8,237 bases of DNA from an uncultured Bacillota bacterium (lineage in GTDB: Bacteria; Bacillota; Clostridia; Peptostreptococcales; Anaerovoracaceae): NCBI GenBank assembly GCA_947302945.1, contig CAMYWZ010000037.1, positions 1 to 8,237 on the forward strand. Direction: 5' to 3'. The notes beneath the pieces were generated by a model. The model made no database searches. It was not told the DNA's origin and saw only the letters and a list, made by a program, of their open reading frames with translations. Made by a program: the position numbers and the translations under genes. Of the stretch, positions 1-6,024 are shown in pieces (the stretch's first letter is position 1; each line of letters begins with the position of its first letter).

Positions 1-541
1 CCCTGCGGCACTGCCGAAGCAGCATGCCCACTAGGGTTTCCGCAAAGCAGAAGGTCATGACCGTGCCGCCCTGCGGTATCTTTTCTGCAAGAAAACGCGC
101 TATGCGGTCTATGCGGCCGTAGCGCTCGTCGTTCATTTCTATGGTTTTCCGCACTATCGCGGCGGGAACGTCGGCGCCTTCGGAGAGCGCCTTGTCCGCG
201 GCGGTAAGGCACTCTGCCGTTACTGCACGCATGCGCTTTTCAGTGGTAGGCCTTGCAGTGGAGATGGTCTCGGCAGCGCCTGCGAGGTACTCCCTCTGTG
301 CTGCTGCGGACCTGTCCCTGCACTCGAAAGCCGCAAGAGCCATGCCCATGGGCGCAGCCGTATAGGGGCCTGCGCTCTGAGTGACCATGGCCTTAGCCAC
401 TTCTTTGTGGTCTTTGCAGACGACGAACTCTTTTTTCGCGGGATAAACACGGCGGTCCAGAATTCGGACCGCCCCGTCTTCGTACCATGCGATGTTTTCG
501 TACCTGAGCATGAATGCCAGGCCGTCGTCCGCCCTTGCCAT
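1..541 (-). CDS. MtnA/eIF2B-alpha-like sugar-phosphate isomerase, partial
   Basis: This is the N-terminal 180 codons of a protein whose 3' end lies outside the window. The opening (LRYENIAWYEDGAVRILDRR, then AKKEFVVCKDHKEVAKAM) matches the start of the aldose-phosphate isomerase / eIF-2B alpha-beta-delta family that includes MtnA (5-methylthioribose-1-phosphate isomerase, methionine salvage). The family's usual Gly/Ala-rich substrate loop appears here as TQSAGPYTAAPMGMALAA (about 54-71), followed by the ARPT element (97-100). The segment MTFCFAETLVGML (162-174) corresponds to the catalytic-cysteine loop, with Cys165 retained. The start at 541 is 7 bases after the upstream lipoprotein stop and has AAGG nearby; Met11, just before the conserved LRYEN, is an alternative start. 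The loop departs from classic MtnA, so the substrate may be another sugar phosphate (for example ribose 1,5-bisphosphate). Family is confident; substrate is not. Confidence 0.72.
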   Translation of the reverse strand, partial: MARADDGLAFMLRYENIAWYEDGAVRILDRRVYPAKKEFVVCKDHKEVAKAMVTQSAGPYTAAPMGMALAAFECRDRSAAAQREYLAGAAETISTARPTTEKRMRAVTAECLTAADKALSEGADVPAAIVRKTIEMNDERYGRIDRIARFLAEKIPQGGTVMTFCFAETLVGMLLRQCRR

Positions 542-548
542 AAGCGCC

Positions 549-1241
549 TTACTCAGCCACCCTGTAAACAAGGGAATCCGCGTCGATGACCTCGTAAACG
601 TACTTGCCGTCCGGCCATTCGATGGCGGAATTGAAGAATATGATGACCATTCCGTCGTATCCTTCGGGTACGCGGAAGTACCAGGTGTAGTTGCAGATGC
701 TCTGGCGGTCGTCGTTCCAGCCGAGGTTGTCGATGACCTTGGTGTAGAGGCACTCGTCAAAGGCCTGCTCCGCGCCTTCGGGCTTGACGGAGAACTTGGT
801 GAATCCGTCGGCCTGAGTCTCTATGTGGAGTTCGTAGTAAGTAAGATCGTAGTAGTTGGTGACGCAGGAGGCCCTGTCCACACCGAGCTCTCTGGCGTTG
901 TCGTCGGTGAACATGGACGTTGCCTTGACCTCTACCCACTCATAGCCCTCAAGAGGCTCCAGCGTGGCGTCGGGAAGCTCGTCCGCGAACTTGTACACGT
1001 TCCTTTCGGTTATGGTGACGGTGCCGACTGTCTCCATCTCTATGTCGAGTTTGGTGGCCGTCTTGTAATCGGCCGTTTCCCCGAGCTTAAGGTTGACGTT
1101 GACGTTATGCTCCTCGAAGTCCGGAAGCTTGGGCGCGATGTTGATGGTATTATTGTTGTTTTCGTTGTTTGCGCCAAGAGTGCAGGCGCTCACAAGGATC
1201 ATTACTGCAGCCAGCATTATGGCAGTTAAAGCCTTCTTCAT
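549..1241 (-). CDS. Small secreted lipoprotein, function unknown
   Basis: The 230-residue product starts with a classic lipoprotein signal: MKK, a hydrophobic stretch, then the lipobox LVSAC with the lipidated cysteine at residue 20. An Asn-rich linker (NNENNNN, residues 25-31) follows, and then an acidic, aromatic-rich domain of about 190 residues with alternating beta-strand character. This domain resembles Ig-like/telokin-like lipoprotein domains (DUF4352-type) in general pattern only; I do not recognise a specific family. Two cysteines in the mature domain could form a disulfide. The start at 1241 is supported by AAGGGGA about 8 bases upstream. The gene is probably co-transcribed with the MtnA-like gene, which starts 7 bases after its stop. 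It should sit on the outer face of the cytoplasmic membrane, perhaps as a binding or accessory protein. Confidence 0.82.
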   Translation of the reverse strand: MKKALTAIMLAAVMILVSACTLGANNENNNNTINIAPKLPDFEEHNVNVNLKLGETADYKTATKLDIEMETVGTVTITERNVYKFADELPDATLEPLEGYEWVEVKATSMFTDDNARELGVDRASCVTNYYDLTYYELHIETQADGFTKFSVKPEGAEQAFDECLYTKVIDNLGWNDDRQSICNYTWYFRVPEGYDGMVIIFFNSAIEWPDGKYVYEVIDADSLVYRVAE

Positions 1242-1300
1242 ACTGTTTCCCCTTACTTTTGCATTACAAATATACCGCCACGCAGGCAGAACGTTGTATT

Positions 1301-1309
1301 ATTATATCA
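1301..1309 (-). promoter_or_regulatory. Extended -10 promoter for the lipoprotein gene
   Basis: On the minus strand this reads TGATATAAT, a perfect sigma-A -10 hexamer preceded by the TGn extension. No good -35 is found at 15-18 bases upstream, as expected for an extended -10 promoter. The predicted transcript start is near 1294, giving a leader of about 50 bases before the ATG at 1241. A second AT-rich box (TATATT on the minus strand, nearer the gene) is weaker. Confidence 0.55.
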
Positions 1310-1367
1310 CATATTCCCGAAAATGCACGCTTTATCTTCAAAAACAACAGCGCGGCGCGAAAAAAGA

Positions 1368-1376
1368 TGGTATAAT
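1368..1376 (+). promoter_or_regulatory. Extended -10 promoter for the homocysteine methyltransferase gene
   Basis: The plus strand reads TGGTATAAT, a TGn extension plus a perfect TATAAT. The expected -35 position (around 1348-1353) is GC-rich and poor. The predicted transcript start is near 1383, about 37 bases before the ATG. The leader carries GGAGG at 1410-1414. I see no T-box or SAM riboswitch, and the leader is too short for one. Confidence 0.6.
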
Positions 1377-1419
1377 TCCCTTATCCATTTACAAGTCCGT
1401 CACAAAAACGGAGGTCAGC

Positions 1420-2214
1420 ATGAAGAACATCACACTGCTCGACGGCGCCACAGGCACCATGCTCTGGGAAAAGGCTCAGGCCGCAGGCCTTGAGAAAGTC
1501 TCCACCTGGCGCTACAATACCGAAGCCCCGGAGCTTGTCGCGGAGCTCCACGCGCAGTACGTCGCCGCGGGCTCGCAGATCATATACACCAACACCTTCT
1601 GCGCCAACAGACCGGCAGTCTCGGCCGAAGGCTTTGATGTCACAGACATCATAAAAAGCGGAGTTCAGCTCGCAAGGCAGAGCGCGAAAAAAGGCGTGAA
1701 AGTCGCGCTGGACTTCGGCCCGCTGATGAACCCGCTGGAGCCCTTCGGCACCACAACCGAAGACGACTGCCGCCGCTTCTACCACGAGATGTGCCAGGCC
1801 GGAAGAGACGCGGATCTCATAGTCCTCGAGACCTTCATGGACGCCGCTTCCCTTGCGATAGCCGCCCGCGAGGCGCTCGACACCGGTCTTCCCGTCCTCT
1901 GCTCCATGAGCTTTAACATCGGCAGCCGCACCTTCTTCGGCGACGGCATAGACAGCATGCTTGCCGCCCTGCCGGAAGGCATCGCAGCCGTAGGCCTCAA
2001 CTGCTCCTTCGGCCCCGAAAAAGCCGTCCCGGTCATAAAGGAATTCTCCGAAAAGACAGATTTTCCGCTGCTTCTCAAGCCCAACACGGCGGACCTTAAA
2101 CCGAAACAGTTCGCCGAAGGCCTCCTGCCCACGCTCCCCCTGGTAAGCTACCTCGGAGCCTGCTGCGGATCCTCTCCCGAATACATAAAAGCACTCAAAA
2201 AGCTTGCCGTTTAA
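1420..2214 (+). CDS. Homocysteine S-methyltransferase domain protein, stand-alone
   Basis: The 264-residue protein is a single Hcy-binding (beta/alpha)8 barrel like the N-terminal module of MetH or the MmuM/BHMT family. It should transfer a methyl group to homocysteine to make methionine in the cytosol. The N-terminal LLDGATGTMLWEKA (6-19) is the family signature. The zinc ligands are all visible: Cys195 in GLNCSFGPE and Cys248-Cys249 in GACCGSSPEY. No folate, cobalamin or activation domain follows, so it either uses a small methyl donor such as S-methylmethionine or SAM, or works with separate partner proteins. It is compact compared with MmuM (about 310). The start at 1420 was chosen because GGAGG sits 5 bases upstream and the signature starts immediately; the reading frame stays open upstream to 1093, but that part overlaps the divergent promoter region and lacks family similarity. 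It faces away from the MtnA-like gene, another possible methionine-metabolism enzyme. Confidence 0.9.
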   Translation: MKNITLLDGATGTMLWEKAQAAGLEKVSTWRYNTEAPELVAELHAQYVAAGSQIIYTNTFCANRPAVSAEGFDVTDIIKSGVQLARQSAKKGVKVALDFGPLMNPLEPFGTTTEDDCRRFYHEMCQAGRDADLIVLETFMDAASLAIAAREALDTGLPVLCSMSFNIGSRTFFGDGIDSMLAALPEGIAAVGLNCSFGPEKAVPVIKEFSEKTDFPLLLKPNTADLKPKQFAEGLLPTLPLVSYLGACCGSSPEYIKALKKLAV

Positions 2215-2227
2215 GGCAAGCTTTTTT
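2197..2227. terminator. Bidirectional intrinsic terminator between convergent genes
   Basis: A perfect 12-bp inverted repeat (AAAAAGCTTGCC at 2197-2208 and its complement at 2215-2226) flanks a 6-base loop, GTTTAA, at 2209-2214. The downstream arm ends in six Ts on the plus strand. The A-run of the upstream arm gives the matching T-run on the minus strand, so it can stop transcription from both sides. The plus-strand stop codon TAA (2212-2214) lies within the loop, and the minus-strand PAP2 gene ends only 13 bases beyond the T-run. Confidence 0.92.
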
Positions 2228-2240
2228 ATTTCACGCGTCT

Positions 2241-3182
2241 TTACTGAGCTTTCTTTTCAGTCTTTTTGTCGAGCCCCTTGAGCCACTTGAAGCACATCGG
2301 GTAGAGTCCGACTTCTATGAAGATGATCACAGCGTAGCGCAGCGTGCGGATCAGGTAAGCCAGCGCGTTCTCGGCATTCAGTACCGCTGACGGGAACGGC
2401 ATCTTAAGGACCGTATTCAGACCCAGGAACAGCCCTGCTCCTACGACGACTCTGATGATGCAGCTGATGACCGATCTTGTATTTTCGAACTTAACGTACT
2501 TTTCCTCGAAGATGTCGGCGATGAAGAAGCCGCCCATCATGCCAAGACCGGTGTAGTAGTCGTTGGTGGTGCAGAAGAACCAGCCCACGCAGGAGATCAC
2601 GAAGATGACCGGATAGAGCTTCTTCTTGTTGGGGAACCTCTTTAAGAGCCACGGCATCAGGAACACTATGCAGACGCCCAGTATCCAGCCCACGAGCACG
2701 TCCGTCGGATAGTGCACGCCCAGGCAGAACCTTGAGATCCCGACGAGCAGCGGCAGAACGATGCATATGGTCCTTACCACCTTGTTCTTAAAGAAATACG
2801 CTATGGAACCGAACGCTATGGTCGAGTTCGTGGAGTGCCCGCTGGGGAACGAATACCCCTGCACCTTGATGTCGTAGATGCTTGCGCTCTTGTCCACGGG
2901 TTTTAAGCACTGTATGGTGGGATTGTCCATGTAGGGACGCCTTCTTAAAGCCATGTTTTTAAGCAGCGGGTTGTAGGTGACGCCCATGACTATGTTAAGG
3001 CCTATGATCCTGCCGGCTTTCTTGTCCCAGCACCAGTAAACGAAGCCTAAAAGCAGAACCAGGAACATCTCTTCGCCGAAGACGCTGACGATGCTGGCGA
3101 TCTTCGCGCCTATGTCCCCGAGGTGAGCCTGTATCGCTTCCATCAGCGCGACTTCCCACTCGAAATAAAACGTGTTGCCCAT
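2241..3182 (-). CDS. PAP2-family membrane lipid phosphatase
   Basis: The 313-residue integral membrane protein has the complete acid-phosphatase triad of the PAP2 superfamily. Motif 1 is K75-x6-R82-P83 (KNMALRRRP), motif 2 is PSGH at 113-116, and motif 3 is S150-R151-x5-H157-x3-D161 (SRFCLGVHYPTD). The core of transmembrane helices lies at about 38-70 and 119-185, and an extra C-terminal membrane region at about 190-300 has several helices. Family members remove phosphate from lipid phosphates such as undecaprenyl pyrophosphate or phosphatidic acid outside the membrane. The start at 3182 begins the family-typical N-terminus (FEWEVALMEAIQ) 2 bases after the SGNH gene stop, with AAGGAG about 13 bases upstream, which is a long spacing. 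An upstream in-frame ATG at 3239 would overlap the SGNH gene and adds an unlikely basic stretch. It is last in the MBOAT-SGNH operon; recycling of a polyprenyl carrier used there is my inference. Confidence 0.88.
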   Translation of the reverse strand: MGNTFYFEWEVALMEAIQAHLGDIGAKIASIVSVFGEEMFLVLLLGFVYWCWDKKAGRIIGLNIVMGVTYNPLLKNMALRRRPYMDNPTIQCLKPVDKSASIYDIKVQGYSFPSGHSTNSTIAFGSIAYFFKNKVVRTICIVLPLLVGISRFCLGVHYPTDVLVGWILGVCIVFLMPWLLKRFPNKKKLYPVIFVISCVGWFFCTTNDYYTGLGMMGGFFIADIFEEKYVKFENTRSVISCIIRVVVGAGLFLGLNTVLKMPFPSAVLNAENALAYLIRTLRYAVIIFIEVGLYPMCFKWLKGLDKKTEKKAQ

Positions 3183-3184
3183 AA

Positions 3185-4018
3185 CTAATTGCCGTCTCCT
3201 TCCTGATATATGGCATTGGAGGCCAGATAAGCGCTCCATTGCGGGTAATATTTAGCATACAGATGCGTCCTGTCCGAGGTGTATTCCGCGGCCATGGCGC
3301 CGCTTTCGTCATCGAACAGCTGATTGCACTCTATATAGAATATACTGCTTCCGTTCTGCTGCCGCAAGAGCCAGTTGTTCAGCTCGTCTATCCTGGGGTT
3401 GTTGACCGCAGAGTCCGTATCGGAGCGGGCTTTCGCGACGTGCAGGTTTGAGACCAGTACGACTCTGGCGTCCGGGCAGGCCGTCCGCAGCATCTTTATG
3501 AAAGCGCCGTATTTCGCCTCATGGTCTCCCATGTCGTAGCCTATCTGGTTGATGCCCAGGCACACGTAGATCTTCGTGAAATGCTTCTTCGCGAGGAGCT
3601 CTTCGAGCCCCACCTTGCCTATGCCTTCCACGTCGACGGTGGTCTTTGAGTAGTTGTAGACACCCATGCTCGTAGCCGCGAACCACGTGGCGTCCTTAAG
3701 CGCGTCGCCGCCGTAGAGCTGCAGCCCCACGATGCGCGAATCGCCTATGATCAGCGCGTCGTTGAAGTACCCTTCGGGCGCCTGCCCTACCGCAAGGCCC
3801 TTTGTGAATATGATGCCGTTGAGCTGCGAAGACTGCGCCAGCGGATGCGGGTTGCTGTCGTCCGAGTCCGTGCCGCGCCCCCTGTCGAAGGCGTAACTGA
3901 CTGTGTTCTGCGGGCCTTCAGGGTCCTTTTTCGTAAGCGGGCTGGCCGTCGAGTAGGAGAAGAATATCCACACGACGACGGCTGTCAGGAGCAGCGCTGA
4001 GATGATCACTTTCTTCAT
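3185..4018 (-). CDS. Membrane-anchored SGNH/GDSL-type hydrolase or acyltransferase
   Basis: The 277-residue protein has an N-terminal signal anchor (KK, then hydrophobic residues 4-20), a disordered Asp/Ser/Pro-rich linker (about 27-65), and an extracytoplasmic SGNH fold. Block I is IGDSR with Ser94 as the candidate nucleophile. Gly119 (SMGVYNY) fits the block II oxyanion position. Asn157 in LGINQIG is block III, and Asp249-x-x-His252 (DRTH) is the Asp/His pair of block V. Such enzymes act as O-acyl transferases or esterases on glycans and often partner an MBOAT protein, as PatB does with PatA. The start at 4018 has AAGGAGG about 6 bases upstream and is 12 bases after the MBOAT stop, so coupling in one operon is very likely. 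The natural inference is that the MBOAT moves the acyl group across the membrane and this protein puts it on, or removes it from, a polymer. Confidence 0.85.
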   Translation of the reverse strand: MKKVIISALLLTAVVVWIFFSYSTASPLTKKDPEGPQNTVSYAFDRGRGTDSDDSNPHPLAQSSQLNGIIFTKGLAVGQAPEGYFNDALIIGDSRIVGLQLYGGDALKDATWFAATSMGVYNYSKTTVDVEGIGKVGLEELLAKKHFTKIYVCLGINQIGYDMGDHEAKYGAFIKMLRTACPDARVVLVSNLHVAKARSDTDSAVNNPRIDELNNWLLRQQNGSSIFYIECNQLFDDESGAMAAEYTSDRTHLYAKYYPQWSAYLASNAIYQEGDGN

Positions 4019-4030
4019 TCCGCCGCCTCC

Positions 4031-5422
4031 TTAGAACCTGAAGTACAGGAACGGGTCGTTAAGGCCCATCGCCAGACAGTAGATGACAGCCGCGAGCACT
4101 GCCAGAAGCGGTATCCATATGAGCTTGCTGTCCTTGACCTTAGCGTAGAGTTTCTTGCCCAGATCCGTTGAAAGCACAAGGGCTATCAGCAGTATCCACC
4201 AGATGTGGGAAAGCTCCGTGAGCCAGTCGCTGCCGCTCACCGCGATGCCGCCTATACCCACGAGCCTTCCGTACAGCGCGCCGAGTTTCTTAAGGTCTGA
4301 CACCGCGAAGACCATCCATTGCAGCGGTATCAGCAGTATCATGTAGACGTGCCCTATGAAGCGGTGCGACTCCATGAAGTCCCTGACTCCCAGCCTTTCG
4401 ACCGCTATCACCGCGAACAGGAAGAATCCCCAGATTATAAAGTTCCAGTCCGCGCCGTGCCAGAAACCCGTCAGCATCCAGACCACGAAGAGGTTGAATA
4501 TCCCCCTGCCCTTGCCGAGCCGGTTGCCGCCGAGCGGGATGTACACGTATTCGCGGAACCAGGTGCCCAGCGTCATGTGCCAGCGGCGCCAGAACTCCGT
4601 CATGCTCACCGAAACGTACGGGCTGTCGAAGTTCTGCGGGAACTCGAAACCCATCATGCGCCCCAGGCCTATCGCCATCAGCGAGTAGCCGTAAAAGTCG
4701 AAGAACAGCTGGAAACTGTAGGCTACCATCGAAAGCCATGCCATCGGCACCGACAGCGACTCGAAACCTATGGTATTTGCCTGCGTCCAGGTGCTGCCCA
4801 GCTGGTTCGCTATTATGACTTTGTACCCGAGACCTATGATGAAGGTCTTTACCCCTTCCAGGAACATCGCGCGGCTCTCGACGCGTTTCCTGAGGTCCGC
4901 CCTGACCGTAGAAAAGCGCACTATCGGCCCCGCGATCAGCTGCGGGAACATCATGATGTAGGCGCCCAGGTTCACGAAGCTCTTTTCGACGAGCTGAGGC
5001 TGCCTGTAGACGTCGATTATGTACGAAACTATCTGGAAAGTGTAGAAGCTTATGCCTATCGGAAGCGCAAGCCCCAGCGAAACGCCGAAGACGAAGTCCG
5101 CGTATTTGAACAGGAAAAGTATGCCGAAATCGATCACGATGCCGAAGGCCAGGACCGCCTTCATGCGGCCCTTAGGAGGCTCCTCTCTCTTCCCGAGGCG
5201 CGAGAGCTCTTTCCCGACCGCGAAGTTGAAGATGACGGAGACAAAAAGCAGCAGTATGTAAAGAGGAGTCCCGGATGTTATGGCGCCGTAGGCGTAAAAC
5301 CCGATACTGAAAAGGAAAACCACCGCGTTCCTGTAAGGCTTCGCGTACTTCCACACGAGGCAGTAAGCGATCAGGAAGAGCGGCAGAAACACCCCTAAAA
5401 ACTCAAAACTGCTGAATACCAT
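4031..5422 (-). CDS. MBOAT-family O-acyltransferase (AlgI/DltB-like)
   Basis: The 463-residue polytopic membrane protein has about a dozen hydrophobic segments and is full length for the AlgI/DltB/PatA group. Diagnostic motifs in order are FSSFEFLGVFLPL at the N-terminus, LPIGISFYTFQIVSYIIDVYR starting at 120, FPQLIAGPIVR (159-169), FDFYGYSLMAIGLGRMMGF (241-259), SMTEFWRRWHMTLGTWFR (273-290, with His282), and LTGFWHGADWNF (317-328, with His322, the expected catalytic histidine). Family members pass an acyl group from a cytosolic thioester donor to an extracytoplasmic acceptor. The start at 5422 has AAGG 7 bases upstream. It is first in the MBOAT-SGNH-PAP2 operon, and no ACP or activating enzyme is in this operon, so acetyl-CoA is a plausible donor (inference). 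The polymer it modifies cannot be told from sequence. Confidence 0.93.
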   Translation of the reverse strand: MVFSSFEFLGVFLPLFLIAYCLVWKYAKPYRNAVVFLFSIGFYAYGAITSGTPLYILLLFVSVIFNFAVGKELSRLGKREEPPKGRMKAVLAFGIVIDFGILFLFKYADFVFGVSLGLALPIGISFYTFQIVSYIIDVYRQPQLVEKSFVNLGAYIMMFPQLIAGPIVRFSTVRADLRKRVESRAMFLEGVKTFIIGLGYKVIIANQLGSTWTQANTIGFESLSVPMAWLSMVAYSFQLFFDFYGYSLMAIGLGRMMGFEFPQNFDSPYVSVSMTEFWRRWHMTLGTWFREYVYIPLGGNRLGKGRGIFNLFVVWMLTGFWHGADWNFIIWGFFLFAVIAVERLGVRDFMESHRFIGHVYMILLIPLQWMVFAVSDLKKLGALYGRLVGIGGIAVSGSDWLTELSHIWWILLIALVLSTDLGKKLYAKVKDSKLIWIPLLAVLAAVIYCLAMGLNDPFLYFRF

Positions 5423-5454
5423 TCGACGACCTTTTTGTCACACCCCTTCGTTTA

Positions 5455-5483
5455 ATCTTACCGCAAATCCTCCCCCCTTTCAA
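5455..5483 (-). promoter_or_regulatory. Sigma-A-type promoter of the MBOAT-SGNH-PAP2 operon
   Basis: Read on the minus strand, TTGAAA (5483-5478) and TAAGAT (5460-5455) are separated by exactly 17 bases. The predicted transcript start is near 5448, giving a leader of about 26 bases to the ATG at 5422. The -35 overlaps a small inverted repeat (CCCTT-TC-AAGGG). Confidence 0.6.
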
Positions 5484-5507
5484 GGGTTCACACGAAGCTT
5501 ATTTCAC

Positions 5508-5536
5508 TTGCGAAGGATCATGAATAATAGTATAAT
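5508..5536 (+). promoter_or_regulatory. Sigma-A-type promoter directly before the chimeric ORF
   Basis: TTGCGA (5508-5513) and a perfect TATAAT (5531-5536) are spaced by 17 bases. Transcription should start near 5543, only a base or two before the ATG at 5545, so the message would be leaderless or nearly so. No Shine-Dalgarno is present in front of that ATG. Confidence 0.6.
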
Positions 5537-5544
5537 TATTTGAT

Positions 5545-6024
5545 ATGACAAGCAGGATCAAGAGAACAATCATATATATGGTGCTGGCCGCGCTGCTCAT
5601 CACAGGCCTTGGCGGCTGCACCACCTGGGACAACTTCAACAAAGCCTTCATCAACCCGCCGGAGGAGATCAGAGAGACCATAAAGATAGCCGTACTGGAG
5701 CCGCTCACAGGCGCGGATGCCAAAGCGGCGGCAGACGAAGTGGCCGGCATAGAACTGGCGCACGAAATGTTCCCCACCGTGCTCGGAAAAGACGTAGAAC
5801 TGGTCTTCTACGACACGAAATCGGACATGGAAGAGCTCAAGGAAGCCGCTGAAAAGCTCACATCCGAAGACGTCAGTCTTGTTCTGGGCTGCTACGGCAA
5901 CGCCATGACCATAGCCGCAGGCGACATACTCAGACAGCACTTCATGCCTGCCATCGCCATCACCTGCACCAACCCCCTGATCACCAGAACGAATCCCTTC
6001 TACTCCAGAGTCTGCTACATAGAC
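5545..6024 (+). pseudogene. N-terminal fragment of a LivJ-type ABC transporter solute-binding lipoprotein
   Basis: Residues 1-160 of the chimeric ORF carry a basic n-region (TSRIKR), a hydrophobic core (VLAALLITG) and a lipobox LGGC with Cys25. IKIAVLEPLTGADA (46-59) is the classic opening of periplasmic-binding-protein type 1 receptors for branched-chain amino acids or amides. VSLVLGCYGNAMTIAAGDI (110-128) and PAIAITCTNP (135-144) are the next conserved blocks, and NPFYSRVCYID (150-160) matches the family's FRVCFID element. The family then continues for another 200 or more residues, which are absent here, including the second lobe. Arginine in this part is AGA in 5 of 6 cases, unlike the FkbH part. 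Start at 5545 is chosen because it keeps the basic n-region of the signal; Met12 would remove it. Confidence 0.75.

Noticed and set aside
492..1229. 245-codon open frame on the plus strand
   Set aside because: It is antisense to the lipoprotein gene, which has a clear signal peptide, lipobox and ribosome binding site; the plus frame is a valine-rich shadow.
1093..1419. N-terminal extension of the homocysteine methyltransferase frame
   Set aside because: It would overlap the divergent lipoprotein gene and the promoter at 1368-1376, and family similarity begins exactly after the GGAGG-preceded ATG at 1420.
3183..3239. 19-residue N-terminal extension of the PAP2 protein
   Set aside because: It would overlap the end of the SGNH gene and is basic and unlike the family start, whereas the ATG at 3182 follows the SGNH stop by 2 bases.
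4319..5398. 359-codon open frame on the plus strand
   Set aside because: It lies antisense to the MBOAT gene, is rich in Arg, His, Glu and Pro with no recognisable domain, and is a by-product of GC-rich codons on the other strand.
5423..5544. Riboswitch or small RNA in the divergent gap
   Set aside because: The 122 bases are filled by two promoters, and only short inverted repeats are present, with no convincing structured RNA or terminator.
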